Source: DASRFA01 sp035651755 (GTDB lineage: Bacteria > Desulfobacterota > Binatia > UBA12015). From it: 64,000 nt of DNA. The stretch is from the NCBI GenBank assembly GCA_035651755.1, contig DASRFA010000022.1, forward strand, positions 1-64,000. Direction: 5' to 3'. The notes beneath the pieces are model-generated. The model made no database searches. It was not told the DNA's origin and saw only the letters and a list, made by a program, of their open reading frames with translations. How positions within the stretch are numbered: position 1 is the first letter of the stretch; each line of letters begins with the position of its first letter. The position numbers and the translations under genes were made by a program. This document shows positions 32,595 to 41,903 of the stretch, one piece after another.

Positions 32595-34103
32595 CTAGCC
32601 GAGGAGGCCGCTGGAGCCGGGGTTTTCGCCCCGGAGCTTGTACTTCTCGACGCGCTGCGTAGGGGTCTTGGGCAGGGAGTCCCGCAGCTCCCACTGCGTC
32701 GGGACCTGGAACTTCGCCAGGCGGGCGGCGGCGTGCGAGCGGAGGTCCTCGATGGTCACGTCGCCGCGCGGGACGATGAAGGCCTTCACCTCCTGGCCGA
32801 GGACGGGGTGCCGGATGCCGACGACGGCGACGTCGGCGACCCGGGGGTGCTCGCGCAGCGCCTTCTCGACCAGGACCGACGAGATGTTCTCGCCGCCGCG
32901 TCGGATCACGTCGCGCTTGCGGTCGACGAAGTACAGCCAGCCGTCCTCGTCGACCCAGCCGAGGTCGCCGGTCAGAAACCAGTCGCCGTGCAGGGCGGCC
33001 TGCGTCTGCTCGGGATCGCGGAAGTACGCCGCCATGCGGTACGGCGACTCGACCGCGATCTCGCCGACCTGCCGCGCCTGCACCTCCCGCCCTTCGTCGT
33101 CGAGGATGTGGACCTTGACGCCGGGGATCGCGGGCCCCGCCGAGCCGGCGCGCGGCGTCGCGCCGAGCGGCTCGAGCGTGACGACGCCCGCGTCCGTCGA
33201 ACCGAAGCATTCCAGCACGTGGCGGAAGCCGAACCGCTCGCGCAGGCGATCGCGGATCGGGGCGCTGCCGAGCCCGAGCACGACGCGGATGCGGCTCGTG
33301 CGCTCGAGCTCGCTCGGCTCCTGCGCGAGCAGGATCGCGAGGATCGTTCCGAGCGTGAAGAGCGCGGTCGCCTGCGTGCGATGCGCGAGCGGCCAGAAGT
33401 CGGACGCGCTGAACGCGCGCGGAAACGCCGCCGCACATCCCGTCTGCTGCGCGACCGCGACCGTCGACCACGCGTTTCCGTGGAACAGGGGTCCGACCGT
33501 CAGGATGACGTCGTCGGGCGTGAGCTCCATGCCGCCGACGAAGAACGAGCCGCTGCCGCCGGTGCGCGAGTGGGTGAACAGCACGCCCTTCGGGTTTCCG
33601 GTCGTCCCCGACGTGTAGAGGAGCGTCGAGCCGTCGTCCGGCGTGAGCTCGACCTCCACCGGCTCCGCCGACGACGCCGCGACCGCGTCCTCGAGCGCGA
33701 CCGCTCCGGGGACGCCGCCGAACGCCGCGATCACCGACGACGGCGGCCGCTCGACCTCGTCCGCCAGCAGGTTCCCGGGCGTGTCGGCGCTCGTCACGAT
33801 GACGCGCGGCTCGGCGTGGCGCAGCACGTAGCCGAGCTCCTTCGCGCCGAGCGCGGGGTTCACCGGGTTCAGGATGCCGCCCGCCTTCAGCGCGCCGAAC
33901 GCTGCGACGACCCACTCGATCGAGTTCGCGAGACCGATCGTGACGCGGTCGCCTTTGGCGACGCCGAGCGAGCGGAGCGCGTGCGCGAAGCGGTTGGTCG
34001 CGACGTCGAACTCCTCGAACGTGACCGTGCGCCCCTCGTGCAGCAGGTACGGCCGGTCGGGGCGGTCGCGGCGGTTGCGCGCGAGGTTGTCGAGAAAGAG
34101 CAT
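32595..34103 (-). CDS. Long-chain acyl-CoA synthetase / AMP-dependent ligase
   Basis: 502 aa, ATG at 34103 with AGGAG upstream. ANL superfamily motifs: TLLYTSGTTGNPKGVLFTH (P-loop), VGPLFHGNAW, FGSTDAG (A5), GDWFLTGDLGWVDEDGW (A7), DRKRDVIRRGGENISS (A8) and the A10 Lys in TPTQRVEKYKL. It forms acyl-AMP and then acyl-CoA. The acyl-CoA dehydrogenase ends 8 bp upstream, so the pair activates and desaturates one substrate. Chain type unknown. Confidence 0.95.
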   Translation of the reverse strand: MLFLDNLARNRRDRPDRPYLLHEGRTVTFEEFDVATNRFAHALRSLGVAKGDRVTIGLANSIEWVVAAFGALKAGGILNPVNPALGAKELGYVLRHAEPRVIVTSADTPGNLLADEVERPPSSVIAAFGGVPGAVALEDAVAASSAEPVEVELTPDDGSTLLYTSGTTGNPKGVLFTHSRTGGSGSFFVGGMELTPDDVILTVGPLFHGNAWSTVAVAQQTGCAAAFPRAFSASDFWPLAHRTQATALFTLGTILAILLAQEPSELERTSRIRVVLGLGSAPIRDRLRERFGFRHVLECFGSTDAGVVTLEPLGATPRAGSAGPAIPGVKVHILDDEGREVQARQVGEIAVESPYRMAAYFRDPEQTQAALHGDWFLTGDLGWVDEDGWLYFVDRKRDVIRRGGENISSVLVEKALREHPRVADVAVVGIRHPVLGQEVKAFIVPRGDVTIEDLRSHAAARLAKFQVPTQWELRDSLPKTPTQRVEKYKLRGENPGSSGLLG

Positions 34104-34111
34104 CGCTTCTC

Positions 34112-35302
34112 CTACGATCGCGGCAGCCCGAGCGCGCGCTGCGCCAGGATGTTCCGCTGGACCTCCGACGTGCCGGAGATCAGCGTCGACGACCGCCGCG
34201 TGAGATACCAGTACGACGCGAGCCCCGCGTCGGGCGAGCGCGGATCGCGCGCCACGCATTGCGCGAACGGGCCCTGCAGCTCGACCGCGAGCGCCGCCAG
34301 GCGCTGTGCGAGCTCGCTGCCTTGCACCTTGTGGCGCGAGGCGTCCAGGGGATCGGCGCGACCGCGGAGCGCGGCGGTGATGCTGCGGAGCCCCGACAAG
34401 CGCAGGATCTCGAGGTCGATCCAGGCTTGCGCGAGGCCGGCGCGGCGGCTCGCGTCGTACGCTCCGGCGACCTCGCCGCGTGCGATCCGGCGCGCCGTCG
34501 CGAGCGCGCGCGCGAGCGAGCCCCGGAGCTCGCCGTACATCTCGAAGACCCAGAGGTCGCGCTCTGCGGCGAGCGCGCCGTTCACGACGCGCCAGCCGGC
34601 GCCGACGGCGCCGACCGCGAGGTCGCGCGGCACGCGGACCTCGTTCAGGAAGAGCTGCGCGAAGTGCGGCTCGCCGACGAGGTTGTGGATCGGCCGGATC
34701 TCGACGCCGGGCGACGCGAGCGGAAGGAGCAGCACGACGAGCCCGTGATGCCGCGAGGTGGCGTCCGCGCGTGCGAGGAGAAGGCACCAGTCGGCGAGCG
34801 GCGCGTGGCTCGTCCAGATCTTCTGCCCGGTGACGACGTAGTGGTCGCCGTCGGCGATGGCCGTGGTCCGGAGCGACGCGAGATCCGACCCGGAGTTCGG
34901 CTCGGAGAAGCCGAGGCACCAGAGATCGTCGACGGCGAGGATGCGCGGGATGAACCGCTTCCTCTGCTCCTCGGAGCCGTAGCGGAGGAGCGTCGGCCCG
35001 ACGACGCCCAGGCTCACCATCTGCCCGAGCTGTGGCGGGTCGCAGGCCGCCGTCTCGTCGTAGAAGAGGAGCTGCTCGATCATCCCGAGGCCGCGCCCGC
35101 CGAGCTCGACCGGCCACGTCAGGCCGAGCCAGCGGCCGCTCGCGAGAAGTCGCGCCCAGGCGATCATCGCCTCGGCGGCCGCGTGCTGCGACGAGGTGGC
35201 GGCGTGGTCGGGCGCCTGCAGCCGCGGCGGCGGATGGTCGGCCAGCCACGCCCGCAGCTCGGCGCGAAAGCGCTCCTCCGCGGGCGAGAACGCGAAGTCC
35301 AT
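34112..35302 (-). CDS. Acyl-CoA dehydrogenase
   Basis: 396 aa from ATG 35302 (an in-frame GTG at 35308 adds two residues). N-terminal FAFSPAEERFRAELRAWL, WPVELGGRGLGMIEQLLFYDE, then GFSEPNSGSDLASLRT and YVVTGQKIWTSHA (FAD/substrate contacts), GVVGPTLLRYG, and the C-terminal STLISGTSEVQRNILAQRALGLPR. The arrangement with a long helix ahead of WPVELGG resembles the FadE17/FadE34-like or steroid side-chain dehydrogenases. It shares a promoter region with the divergent F420-type monooxygenase at 35495. Confidence 0.94.
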   Translation of the reverse strand: MDFAFSPAEERFRAELRAWLADHPPPRLQAPDHAATSSQHAAAEAMIAWARLLASGRWLGLTWPVELGGRGLGMIEQLLFYDETAACDPPQLGQMVSLGVVGPTLLRYGSEEQRKRFIPRILAVDDLWCLGFSEPNSGSDLASLRTTAIADGDHYVVTGQKIWTSHAPLADWCLLLARADATSRHHGLVVLLLPLASPGVEIRPIHNLVGEPHFAQLFLNEVRVPRDLAVGAVGAGWRVVNGALAAERDLWVFEMYGELRGSLARALATARRIARGEVAGAYDASRRAGLAQAWIDLEILRLSGLRSITAALRGRADPLDASRHKVQGSELAQRLAALAVELQGPFAQCVARDPRSPDAGLASYWYLTRRSSTLISGTSEVQRNILAQRALGLPRS

Positions 35303-35494
35303 CGGCACGCTGTCATCGCCGACCGCGCTCGGCCTGTCCAGACCGGTTCGCCGGACCGAACCCGCATTGACAAGCGCGGGTGGCCGCGCTTACAGCCCTC
35401 GACCGCCGGCGCCGGCGCACGCAGGGAAAGCGCGATGGAGCTCGGCTGTGCAGGGCGCGGCGCGCTCGCTCGGGCGCGACGAGGAGGCAGAAAC

Positions 35495-36460
35495 ATGGTG
35501 TCCGACGCCGGCTCCGTCCAAATCGTGCCGAGCGGCCGACTCGTCTACGGGATGCAGCTCCCGGTGCAGGCGCAGAGCACGATGTTCGCCGCGCCGTGGG
35601 AGGGCGGCGCGGGTGCGGCCGAGCTGCTGCGCATCGCCGAGGCATGCGACCGCAGCGGCTTCTTCTACGTCGCCGTCTGCGACCACGTCGTCGTTCCGCG
35701 CGAGCGCGCGGCCGCGATGCGGACGACCTGGTACGACACGGTCGCGACCCTCGGCTTCCTCGCCGCGGCGACGCGCCGCGTGCGCCTCCTCTCGCACGTC
35801 TTCATCCTGCCGTATCGCCACCCGCTCGTCTCGGCGAAGGCGTTCGCGACGCTCGACGCCCTCTCCGGCGGGCGCGTCATCCTGGGCGTCGGCGCCGGGC
35901 ACCTCGAGGGCGAGTTCGCGACCCTCGGCGTCGACTTCAAGCGCCGCGGCAAGCTCCTCGACGAGGCGATCGACCTCGTGAAGACGGCCTTCCGCGAGGA
36001 GTTCGTGCGCTTCGAAGGCGCGACGTGGAAGGTCGACGACGTCGGCCTCGCACCCCGCCCCGTGCAGCAGCCCCGCCCGCCGATCTGGATCGGCGGCTCG
36101 ACGCCGGCCGCGCTGCGACGCGCGGCCGAGCGCGGCGACGGCTGGCTGCCGCAGGGAACGCCGCGCGCCGACCTGCCGGCCGCGATCGAGACCATTCGCT
36201 CGCATCGCCGGAAGACCGTCGGCGATCGGCCGATCGAGATCGGAACGATGAGCGAGTGGCTCTACGTCGGCCGCCCGACCTTCGAGCTTGCGCCCGGAAC
36301 GCGGTCGGGCGAGCCCGCCGAGCTCGCCGAGCACCTGCGCGGGCTGAAGGCGCTCGGCGTGAGCCACTGCGGGGTGCGATTCCGCGCGCGCTCGTGCGAC
36401 GAGCTGATCGAGCAGATCGACGCATTCGGGGCGGCCGTTGGACCGCTCTTGAACGACTGA
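35495..36460 (+). CDS. LLM class F420-dependent-type oxidoreductase
   Basis: 321 aa, ATG at 35495 with GAGGAGG upstream. Motifs: RIAEACDRSGFFYVAVCDHV, TLGFLAAATRRVRLLSHVFILPYRHPLV in two blocks, KAFATLDALSGGRVILGVGAG, QQPRPPIWIGGSTPAALRRAAERGDGW and the closing short helices. This pattern (SGGRxxLGVGAGHLEGEF) corresponds to F420-type luciferase-like enzymes annotated TIGR03619. It is the first of two genes with the SDR at 36497. Confidence 0.93.
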   Translation: MVSDAGSVQIVPSGRLVYGMQLPVQAQSTMFAAPWEGGAGAAELLRIAEACDRSGFFYVAVCDHVVVPRERAAAMRTTWYDTVATLGFLAAATRRVRLLSHVFILPYRHPLVSAKAFATLDALSGGRVILGVGAGHLEGEFATLGVDFKRRGKLLDEAIDLVKTAFREEFVRFEGATWKVDDVGLAPRPVQQPRPPIWIGGSTPAALRRAAERGDGWLPQGTPRADLPAAIETIRSHRRKTVGDRPIEIGTMSEWLYVGRPTFELAPGTRSGEPAELAEHLRGLKALGVSHCGVRFRARSCDELIEQIDAFGAAVGPLLND

Positions 36461-36496
36461 CCGGCGCGCGTCGCCGGACGAAAGGAAGCCACCGCC

Positions 36497-37276
36497 ATGC
36501 TGCTCGAGAATCGGGTCGCGATCGTGTCGGGCATCGGGCCGGGCATGGGGCGCGACATCGCGCTCGCGTTCGCGCGCGAGGGCGCGCACGTCGTGCTCGC
36601 GGCGCGTACGCCGGCGGCGGTGGACGAGCTCGCCGCGGAGGTGCGCGCACTCGGCCGGCGGGCGATCGCGGTGCCCACCGACATCGCCCAGCGGGCCGAC
36701 TGCGACCGGCTCGTGCGCCGCGCGCACGAGGAGCTCGGCCGGATCGACGTGCTCGTGAACAACGCATTCAAGGGCCCGAGCTTCAAGCGCTTCGAGGACG
36801 AGGACCTCGACGCCTGGCGGAAGGTCTTCGACGTGAACGTCTTCGGGTCGCTGCAGCTCACGCAGGCCGTCGTCCCGCACATGAAGGAGCAGGGCGGCGG
36901 CTCGATCGTCTTCATCAACACCATGTCGACTCGCGTGATCGAGCCGACGCACGGCGGCTACGCGTCGTCCAAGGGCGCGCTCCTGATCGCGGCGCAGACG
37001 CTCGCCAAGGAGCTCGGCCGCTACAAGATCCGGGTGAACTCCGTCGTGCCCGGGTACATCTGGGGGCCTGCGCTCGAGGGCTACTTCAAGCTCCTCGCGA
37101 AGCAGCAAGGGACGACCCCGGAGGCGGTCTATGCGGACATCGCCTCACGCGCGGCGCTCGATCACATCCCGACGTCGAAGGAGATCGCCGACACGGTCGT
37201 CTTCTTCGCGTCGGACCTGTCGCGCGTCGTCACGGGGCAGGCGCTGGACGTGAACGGGGGATACCACTTCCACTGA
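36497..37276 (+). CDS. Classical short-chain dehydrogenase/reductase
   Basis: 259 aa. Cofactor motif SGIGPGMGRD, LAARTP, LVNNAFKG, INTMSTR and the catalytic YASSKGALL, then VNSVVPGYIWGP and the closing VTGQALDVNGGYHFH. The active site is complete (Ser in the NTMS strand, Tyr, Lys), unlike the SDR at 6084. It follows the F420-type monooxygenase by 36 bp with AAAGGAAG upstream. Probably an alcohol/ketone reductase in the same pathway. Confidence 0.93.
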   Translation: MLLENRVAIVSGIGPGMGRDIALAFAREGAHVVLAARTPAAVDELAAEVRALGRRAIAVPTDIAQRADCDRLVRRAHEELGRIDVLVNNAFKGPSFKRFEDEDLDAWRKVFDVNVFGSLQLTQAVVPHMKEQGGGSIVFINTMSTRVIEPTHGGYASSKGALLIAAQTLAKELGRYKIRVNSVVPGYIWGPALEGYFKLLAKQQGTTPEAVYADIASRAALDHIPTSKEIADTVVFFASDLSRVVTGQALDVNGGYHFH

Positions 37277-37303
37277 GCCGGACGGCGCAGCGCGCTCCTC
37301 GCT

Positions 37304-37912
37304 TCACGGGCGCGCCGGGAAGCGCGCGACGAGCTCTTCCATGCGATCGTGCGCGCCCGCCGTGATGGGCGCGCCGTCGCCCGTCAAGAGCACGTCGAAG
37401 TCGAGCGCGAGGAGGGCCTCGACGCTCGCTTGCAGCCGCGGCGGATCGTCGAGGACGCGTTCGCGCAGCAGCGAGCAATGGCCCGGCGGGTTTCCGATGA
37501 CGGCGTCGCCGACGATGAGGACGCGCCGCTCCGGCCAGTGGAACGCGACCTCTCCGGGCGACTTCCCCGGAACCCCGACGACCACCAGCGGCCCGATGCG
37601 ATGGCCCGGGTGAAGCTCGTCGGCGATGTCCGCGCCCTGCGAGCGGGCGTACGCCGCGTCGTCGGGATGGATCGCGATCGGCGCGCCGGTCAGCTCGCGC
37701 ACTCGGCTCGCCGCGCGCACGTGGTTTCGGTTGGTGAGGAGAATTCGCGCGACGCCGCGATCGACGAGCTCGCGCGCGGCATCGGCGTCGGGATCGACCG
37801 GGTCGATGCACAGGTTTCCGCCGTCGGCGAGGACCAGGAAGCCGTTGAAATCGTAGCCGTGCGGCTCGGAGAGCCGCGACCACAGGAGCACCTGCGGCAC
37901 GATCTCGCGCAT
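37304..37912 (-). CDS. Metallo-beta-lactamase-fold protein with altered metal motif
   Basis: 202 aa. The overall fold is clear (FLVLADGGNLCIDPVDPD, VPGKSPGEVAFHWPERRVLIVGDAVIG, VLLTGDGAPIT). Where functional hydrolases have HxHxDH, this one has TNRNHVRAASR, so the first His and the Asp are missing. Proteins with this NRNHxR variant form a recognisable group annotated only as MBL-fold. It may bind one metal, work by another mechanism, or be non-catalytic. It converges on the SDR and is divergent from the MFS transporter. Confidence 0.75.
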   Translation of the reverse strand: MREIVPQVLLWSRLSEPHGYDFNGFLVLADGGNLCIDPVDPDADAARELVDRGVARILLTNRNHVRAASRVRELTGAPIAIHPDDAAYARSQGADIADELHPGHRIGPLVVVGVPGKSPGEVAFHWPERRVLIVGDAVIGNPPGHCSLLRERVLDDPPRLQASVEALLALDFDVLLTGDGAPITAGAHDRMEELVARFPARP

Positions 37913-38057
37913 GGAGTTCTATCGCCCGATTCCCCCTGGCGCGCAACAGCGGTCGGGCGCGCGAGCTTCCCGTCGCGCGCAGCGACGCGCGCCGCTCTCG
38001 CGCGTCGGGCTCCGCGCCTCGCATTCGCGGCACGCGCTTCCTATAGGATCGGGCGCG

Positions 38058-39386
38058 ATGCAGCCGCTCGCCAAAGCGCGCGCGAACGACGAGCCCGGGC
38101 GCGCGCGCGGCCCGCTCGGTGAGACCTGGCACGCGTGGGCCGCGCTCGCGATCGGCGTGCTCGCGGTGAGCGCGCACTCGGCGCTCTCCTACGGCATGTC
38201 GCCGCTCATGAAGCCGATCACCGACGAGCTCGGCTGGTCGCGCACCGAGTACGCGACGGCGATGAACCTCAGGATGTTGGTCTTGATGATGCTGTCGCCC
38301 TTCGCGGGCCAGCTCGTCGACCGGATCGGCGCGCGCCTCGTGCTCGCGGCGGGCGCGCTGCTCATGGGGATGGGGACCCTCGGCATCGCCGGCATCCAGT
38401 CGATCCGCGGACTCTACGGCTGGAACCTCGTGATCGGGCCGGGGCAGGCGTGCATCGGATCGGTCGCCGGGTCGGCGCTCGTGCTGCGGCTCTTCCGTCG
38501 CCGGCGCGGGCTCGCGATCGGCATCCTGAACGGCGGCGACAACTTCATCACGGGCGGCGTGCACGTCGCGTCGGCGGCGCTGCTCGTGAGCGCGGGCTGG
38601 CGGGGCGCGATCGCAGCGCTCGCCGCGGGCTACGTCGCGCTGGCGGTCCTGGTGCTCGCGGTGCTGCGGTCGCGCGACGGCGAAGCCGACGCAGCCGACG
38701 GCGACGGCGCCGCGGGCGCTCCCGCGACCACCGCGGCCGGCACGCGCGATCCGGACGGGGCTATGGGCCCGGCGCGAGGCGACGAGCCCGGATCGCCGCC
38801 GGGCGCGAGCCTCCGCGACCTGCCGTGGGGCGATCCGTCGCTCTGGCTCCTCGTCGCGTCGTACGTGCTCATCTACGCCTACATCACCACCGTCGGGATC
38901 CATTTCCCGGCCTTCCAGCGCGACCTCGGCCGCTCCGCCGACGTCGCCGCGTACGTGTACGGCCTCACGACCTTCATCGGCGCGTTCGGGTCGGTCGCCT
39001 GCGGCTGGATCGCCGAACGGAGCTCGGCGCGCGCGACGCTCTCGGTGGTCGTCGCCGGGCTGCTGGCGAGCTCGGTCGTGCTGTGGACCGCGACCGGCCT
39101 CGGTGCGTACTACGCGTGGGCGGTCGGCTACGGCGTCGTGAACGCGGGCGCGGTCGCGCTCCTGGCGCTCGTCCTGAACGAGCTCTTCGGGTCCGGGCAG
39201 ATCGGCCGGCTGATGGGCGTCGCGATCACCTTCTGCATGGCGGGCACGATCGCTGGCAACTTCTTCGCCGCCGGGATGTTCGATCGCTTCGGCAGCTACG
39301 ACACGGTGTGGAAGACGCACACCGCGCTGCTCGCGATCGCGCTCGTTCCGGCGGAGCTGCTGCGCCGTCGCCGCGTCGCCGGCTGA
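38058..39386 (+). CDS. Major facilitator superfamily transporter (monocarboxylate-type)
   Basis: 442 aa from ATG 38058. About 12 hydrophobic helices in two sets of six, separated by a hydrophilic Ala/Gly/Asp-rich loop (about 215-265). The N-terminal half shows LGWSRTEYATAMNLRML and GQLVDRIGARLVL (MFS A-like motif), GIAGIQSIRGLYGWNLV and RRRRGLAIGILNGGDN. The second half shows AVGYGVVNAGAVALLA and GVAITFCMAGTIAGNF. This matches MCT-like / oxalate-formate-antiporter-type MFS proteins. It likely imports a carboxylic acid for the ligase encoded 10 bp downstream. Confidence 0.9.
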   Translation: MQPLAKARANDEPGRARGPLGETWHAWAALAIGVLAVSAHSALSYGMSPLMKPITDELGWSRTEYATAMNLRMLVLMMLSPFAGQLVDRIGARLVLAAGALLMGMGTLGIAGIQSIRGLYGWNLVIGPGQACIGSVAGSALVLRLFRRRRGLAIGILNGGDNFITGGVHVASAALLVSAGWRGAIAALAAGYVALAVLVLAVLRSRDGEADAADGDGAAGAPATTAAGTRDPDGAMGPARGDEPGSPPGASLRDLPWGDPSLWLLVASYVLIYAYITTVGIHFPAFQRDLGRSADVAAYVYGLTTFIGAFGSVACGWIAERSSARATLSVVVAGLLASSVVLWTATGLGAYYAWAVGYGVVNAGAVALLALVLNELFGSGQIGRLMGVAITFCMAGTIAGNFFAAGMFDRFGSYDTVWKTHTALLAIALVPAELLRRRRVAG

Positions 39387-39396
39387 GCCCGCGCGC

Positions 39397-41082
39397 GTGG
39401 AACCCGCGGCGCTGCTCCTCCATCGCTTTCGCGACCTCGCGCTCCGGCTGGCGCGCCGGCCGCGCTACCTCGAGCGCCGCGACGGGCGCTTCGCCGCGAT
39501 CGTCTGGGAGGAGGCGTGGGAGCGCGCTCTCGCCGGCGCGCTCGCCCTCCGGGACCGCGGCTTCCGGCCGGGCGAGACGGTCGCGTTCCTCGCCGGGACG
39601 CGCGCCGCGACGCTGATCGCGCACTGGTCGGTCTGGATCGCGGGCGGCGTCAACGTCCCGATCCCGCCGCGCGCGCGCCTCGCCGACGTCGAGCAGATTG
39701 TCGACGAGAGCGAGGCGCGCTGGCTCTTCGTCGACGACGAGGGCGCGGCGCGCGCCGGCGACCTCGCGGGGCGCGCCTGGCATGCGTCCTTTGGCTTGAC
39801 CCCGGCGGCGCGCGGCGGGGACGACTGGGCGGCTGCGCTCGCGGCCGCGCTGCCCACGCTGCGTCCGCGCCGCCGCGACCTCGACCGCGAGATCGATCGC
39901 GTCGACGGCGCGCGCCTGGCGACGATCACCTACACGTCGGGGACGACCGGGACGCCGAAGGGCGCGGAGCACACGCACGGCGGCATCGCGTACTCGATCC
40001 GCTGGCAGTTCGAGACCCGGCCCGCGGCCGAAGGCGAGCGCGACGTGAACTTCCTTCCGTTCGCCCACAACTTCGCGCGCTTCGTCGACTACTTCGGCGT
40101 GCAGTGGGGCACGACGACCGCGATCTCGAGCTTCGACGGCGTTTTCGCGGACGTGCGCGAGATCCGGCCGCACATGCTGTTCTCCGTTCCGCGCGTGTTC
40201 GAGAAGGCGTACTCGGCGGCGCTCGCCGCCGGGCCGGCAGGCGCGGAGGAGCGCCTGCGCGCGATCTACGGCGGGCGTCTCCGGCGCGCGAACACCGGCG
40301 GCGCCACGATCGCAGCGAGCGTCGTCGAGCTCCATCACCGGGCCGGAATCGAGCTCCTCGACGCGTTCGGCATGAGCGAGGTCGACGGCGGCGTCCTGAC
40401 GCAAAGCCCGCCGGGGGCCGCGCGCCCGGGCACCGTCGGCCGCGCGATCCGCGGCATCGAGCTCCGCATCGCGGACGACGGCGAGGTCCTCGCGCGCGGC
40501 CCGACCGTCTCGAACGGGCGATACTTCAAGCGCCCCGCCGAGACCGCGGAGACGTGGCGCGACGGCTGGCTCCACACCGGCGACCTGGGCGAGATCGACG
40601 GCGACGGCTACCTGCGCATTACCGGGCGCAAGAAGGACATCCTGAAGACCGCGGGCGGGAAGGCGATCGCGCCGCTGCCGATCGAGAACGCCCTGAAGCG
40701 CGATCCGCTCGTCGCGCAGGCGGTCGTGGTCGGCGACGGCCGGCCCTACTGCGTCGTCCTCGTGCAGGTCGACCTGGCAGCTGCCCGCGAGTGGCTGGCG
40801 GGGCAGGGCGCTCTGCCCGGGGACGACGCGGACCTGCGGCGCGACCCGCGCGTGCGCGACCGCATCGCCGCGACGGTGGCCGTCGTCAACGCGCAGCTCC
40901 AGCGGCACGAGACGCTGAAGGCGTTCGCGGTCCTCCCGCGCGACCTCTCGGTCGACGCGGGCGAGCTGACCGCCACCGCGAAGGTCAAGCGCAACGCGGT
41001 CGTCGCGGCGTTCGCGGCCGAGATCGACGCGCTCTACCGGGACGGCGGCGTCGCCGCCGCCGTGGTCGCGCGCCGCGAGTGA
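39397..41082 (+). CDS. AMP-binding ligase, long-chain acyl-CoA synthetase (FAA1-like)
   Basis: 561 aa from a GTG at 39397. Motifs: ATITYTSGTTGTPKGAEHTHGG, FLPFAHNFARFVDYF, NTGGATIA, LLDAFGMSEVDGG, GWLHTGDLGEIDGDGYLRITGRKKDILKTAGGKAIAP in separate blocks and ATAKVKRNAVV with the A10 Lys. The ITGRKKDILKTAGGK form is typical of eukaryote-like FAA1/long-chain ligases. It sits 10 bp after the MFS gene, suggesting import followed by CoA activation. Confidence 0.94.
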   Translation: MEPAALLLHRFRDLALRLARRPRYLERRDGRFAAIVWEEAWERALAGALALRDRGFRPGETVAFLAGTRAATLIAHWSVWIAGGVNVPIPPRARLADVEQIVDESEARWLFVDDEGAARAGDLAGRAWHASFGLTPAARGGDDWAAALAAALPTLRPRRRDLDREIDRVDGARLATITYTSGTTGTPKGAEHTHGGIAYSIRWQFETRPAAEGERDVNFLPFAHNFARFVDYFGVQWGTTTAISSFDGVFADVREIRPHMLFSVPRVFEKAYSAALAAGPAGAEERLRAIYGGRLRRANTGGATIAASVVELHHRAGIELLDAFGMSEVDGGVLTQSPPGAARPGTVGRAIRGIELRIADDGEVLARGPTVSNGRYFKRPAETAETWRDGWLHTGDLGEIDGDGYLRITGRKKDILKTAGGKAIAPLPIENALKRDPLVAQAVVVGDGRPYCVVLVQVDLAAAREWLAGQGALPGDDADLRRDPRVRDRIAATVAVVNAQLQRHETLKAFAVLPRDLSVDAGELTATAKVKRNAVVAAFAAEIDALYRDGGVAAAVVARRE

Positions 41083-41122
41083 GTCGTTGCATCGGATGGC
41101 GCGAATTGCCACTCTCGCGCCC

Positions 41123-41809
41123 ATGGCGGAGAAGGTGGTGCCACTCGCGTCGGCATCCCTCGCCGACGCCGTCTTCGACGAGGTCCGGGAAGAGCGCCTC
41201 GACACGCTGCGCGGTCCCGACAGCCCGGAGGGGCGCGCGCTCGGGCGCGCCGTGGGCGAGAACGTCGCGGCTCGCCGCCGCGAGCACGGGCTCGGCCTCG
41301 AGGCGGTCGCCGCTCGCAGCGGCATCCGCGTCGACCTCCTGCGCGCGCTCGAGGGAGGTCAGGCCGTCCCGAGCCTGCGCGCGGTCTGGCACCTCGCGAC
41401 CGCGCTCGAGGTGCCCTTCGGCGACCTGCTCGCGCACACGCTCTTCTCCGAGGCCGCCGACCCGGACTTCCGGGTGCAGCGAGCCGATCGCGGCCGGGTG
41501 CTGCTCTCCGCCGACGCGAAGTTCCGATCGCGCGTGCTCTTCCGCGAAGGCGACCCGCGCGCTCCCGAGGTCTACGAGCTCACGCTCGCGCCCGGGTGCT
41601 TCGAGAAGGCGGAACCGCACGCTGCCGAGACGTTCGAGCACATCGTCGTCGTCCGCGGCGAGCTGGTCGTCGTGTCGGGCGACGCGCGCGCGCATCTCAA
41701 GGCGGGCGACACGATCTTCTTCCGCGCCGACCTGCCGCACAGCTACGAGAACCCCACCCCCGAGCCGACGCTCGCTCACCTCGTGATCTCGTACGCCCAG
41801 CGGCGCTGA
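41123..41809 (+). CDS. XRE-family transcription factor with C-terminal cupin
   Basis: 228 aa from ATG 41123; in-frame ATG 41096 is possible and neither has a good Shine-Dalgarno. The helix-turn-helix (about 50-105) reads VGENVAARRREHGLGLEAVAARSG and VPSLRAVWHLATALEVPFGDLL. The cupin barrel (about 145-225) shows EHIVVVRGELVVVSGDARAHLKAGDTIFF and PHSYENPT in separate blocks. XRE-cupin regulators (PuuR/ClgR-like) sense small carboxylates or amines. It directly follows the transporter-ligase pair and may control it. Confidence 0.9.
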   Translation: MAEKVVPLASASLADAVFDEVREERLDTLRGPDSPEGRALGRAVGENVAARRREHGLGLEAVAARSGIRVDLLRALEGGQAVPSLRAVWHLATALEVPFGDLLAHTLFSEAADPDFRVQRADRGRVLLSADAKFRSRVLFREGDPRAPEVYELTLAPGCFEKAEPHAAETFEHIVVVRGELVVVSGDARAHLKAGDTIFFRADLPHSYENPTPEPTLAHLVISYAQRR

Positions 41810-41903
41810 GCGAGCGCGCCGCGCCGGCTCGATCTTCCGAGACCCGCCCGACATCGAACGAGTGAAGCGCGCGGGGGACGTCCGCGCCCGAGAGGATACG
41901 GCA

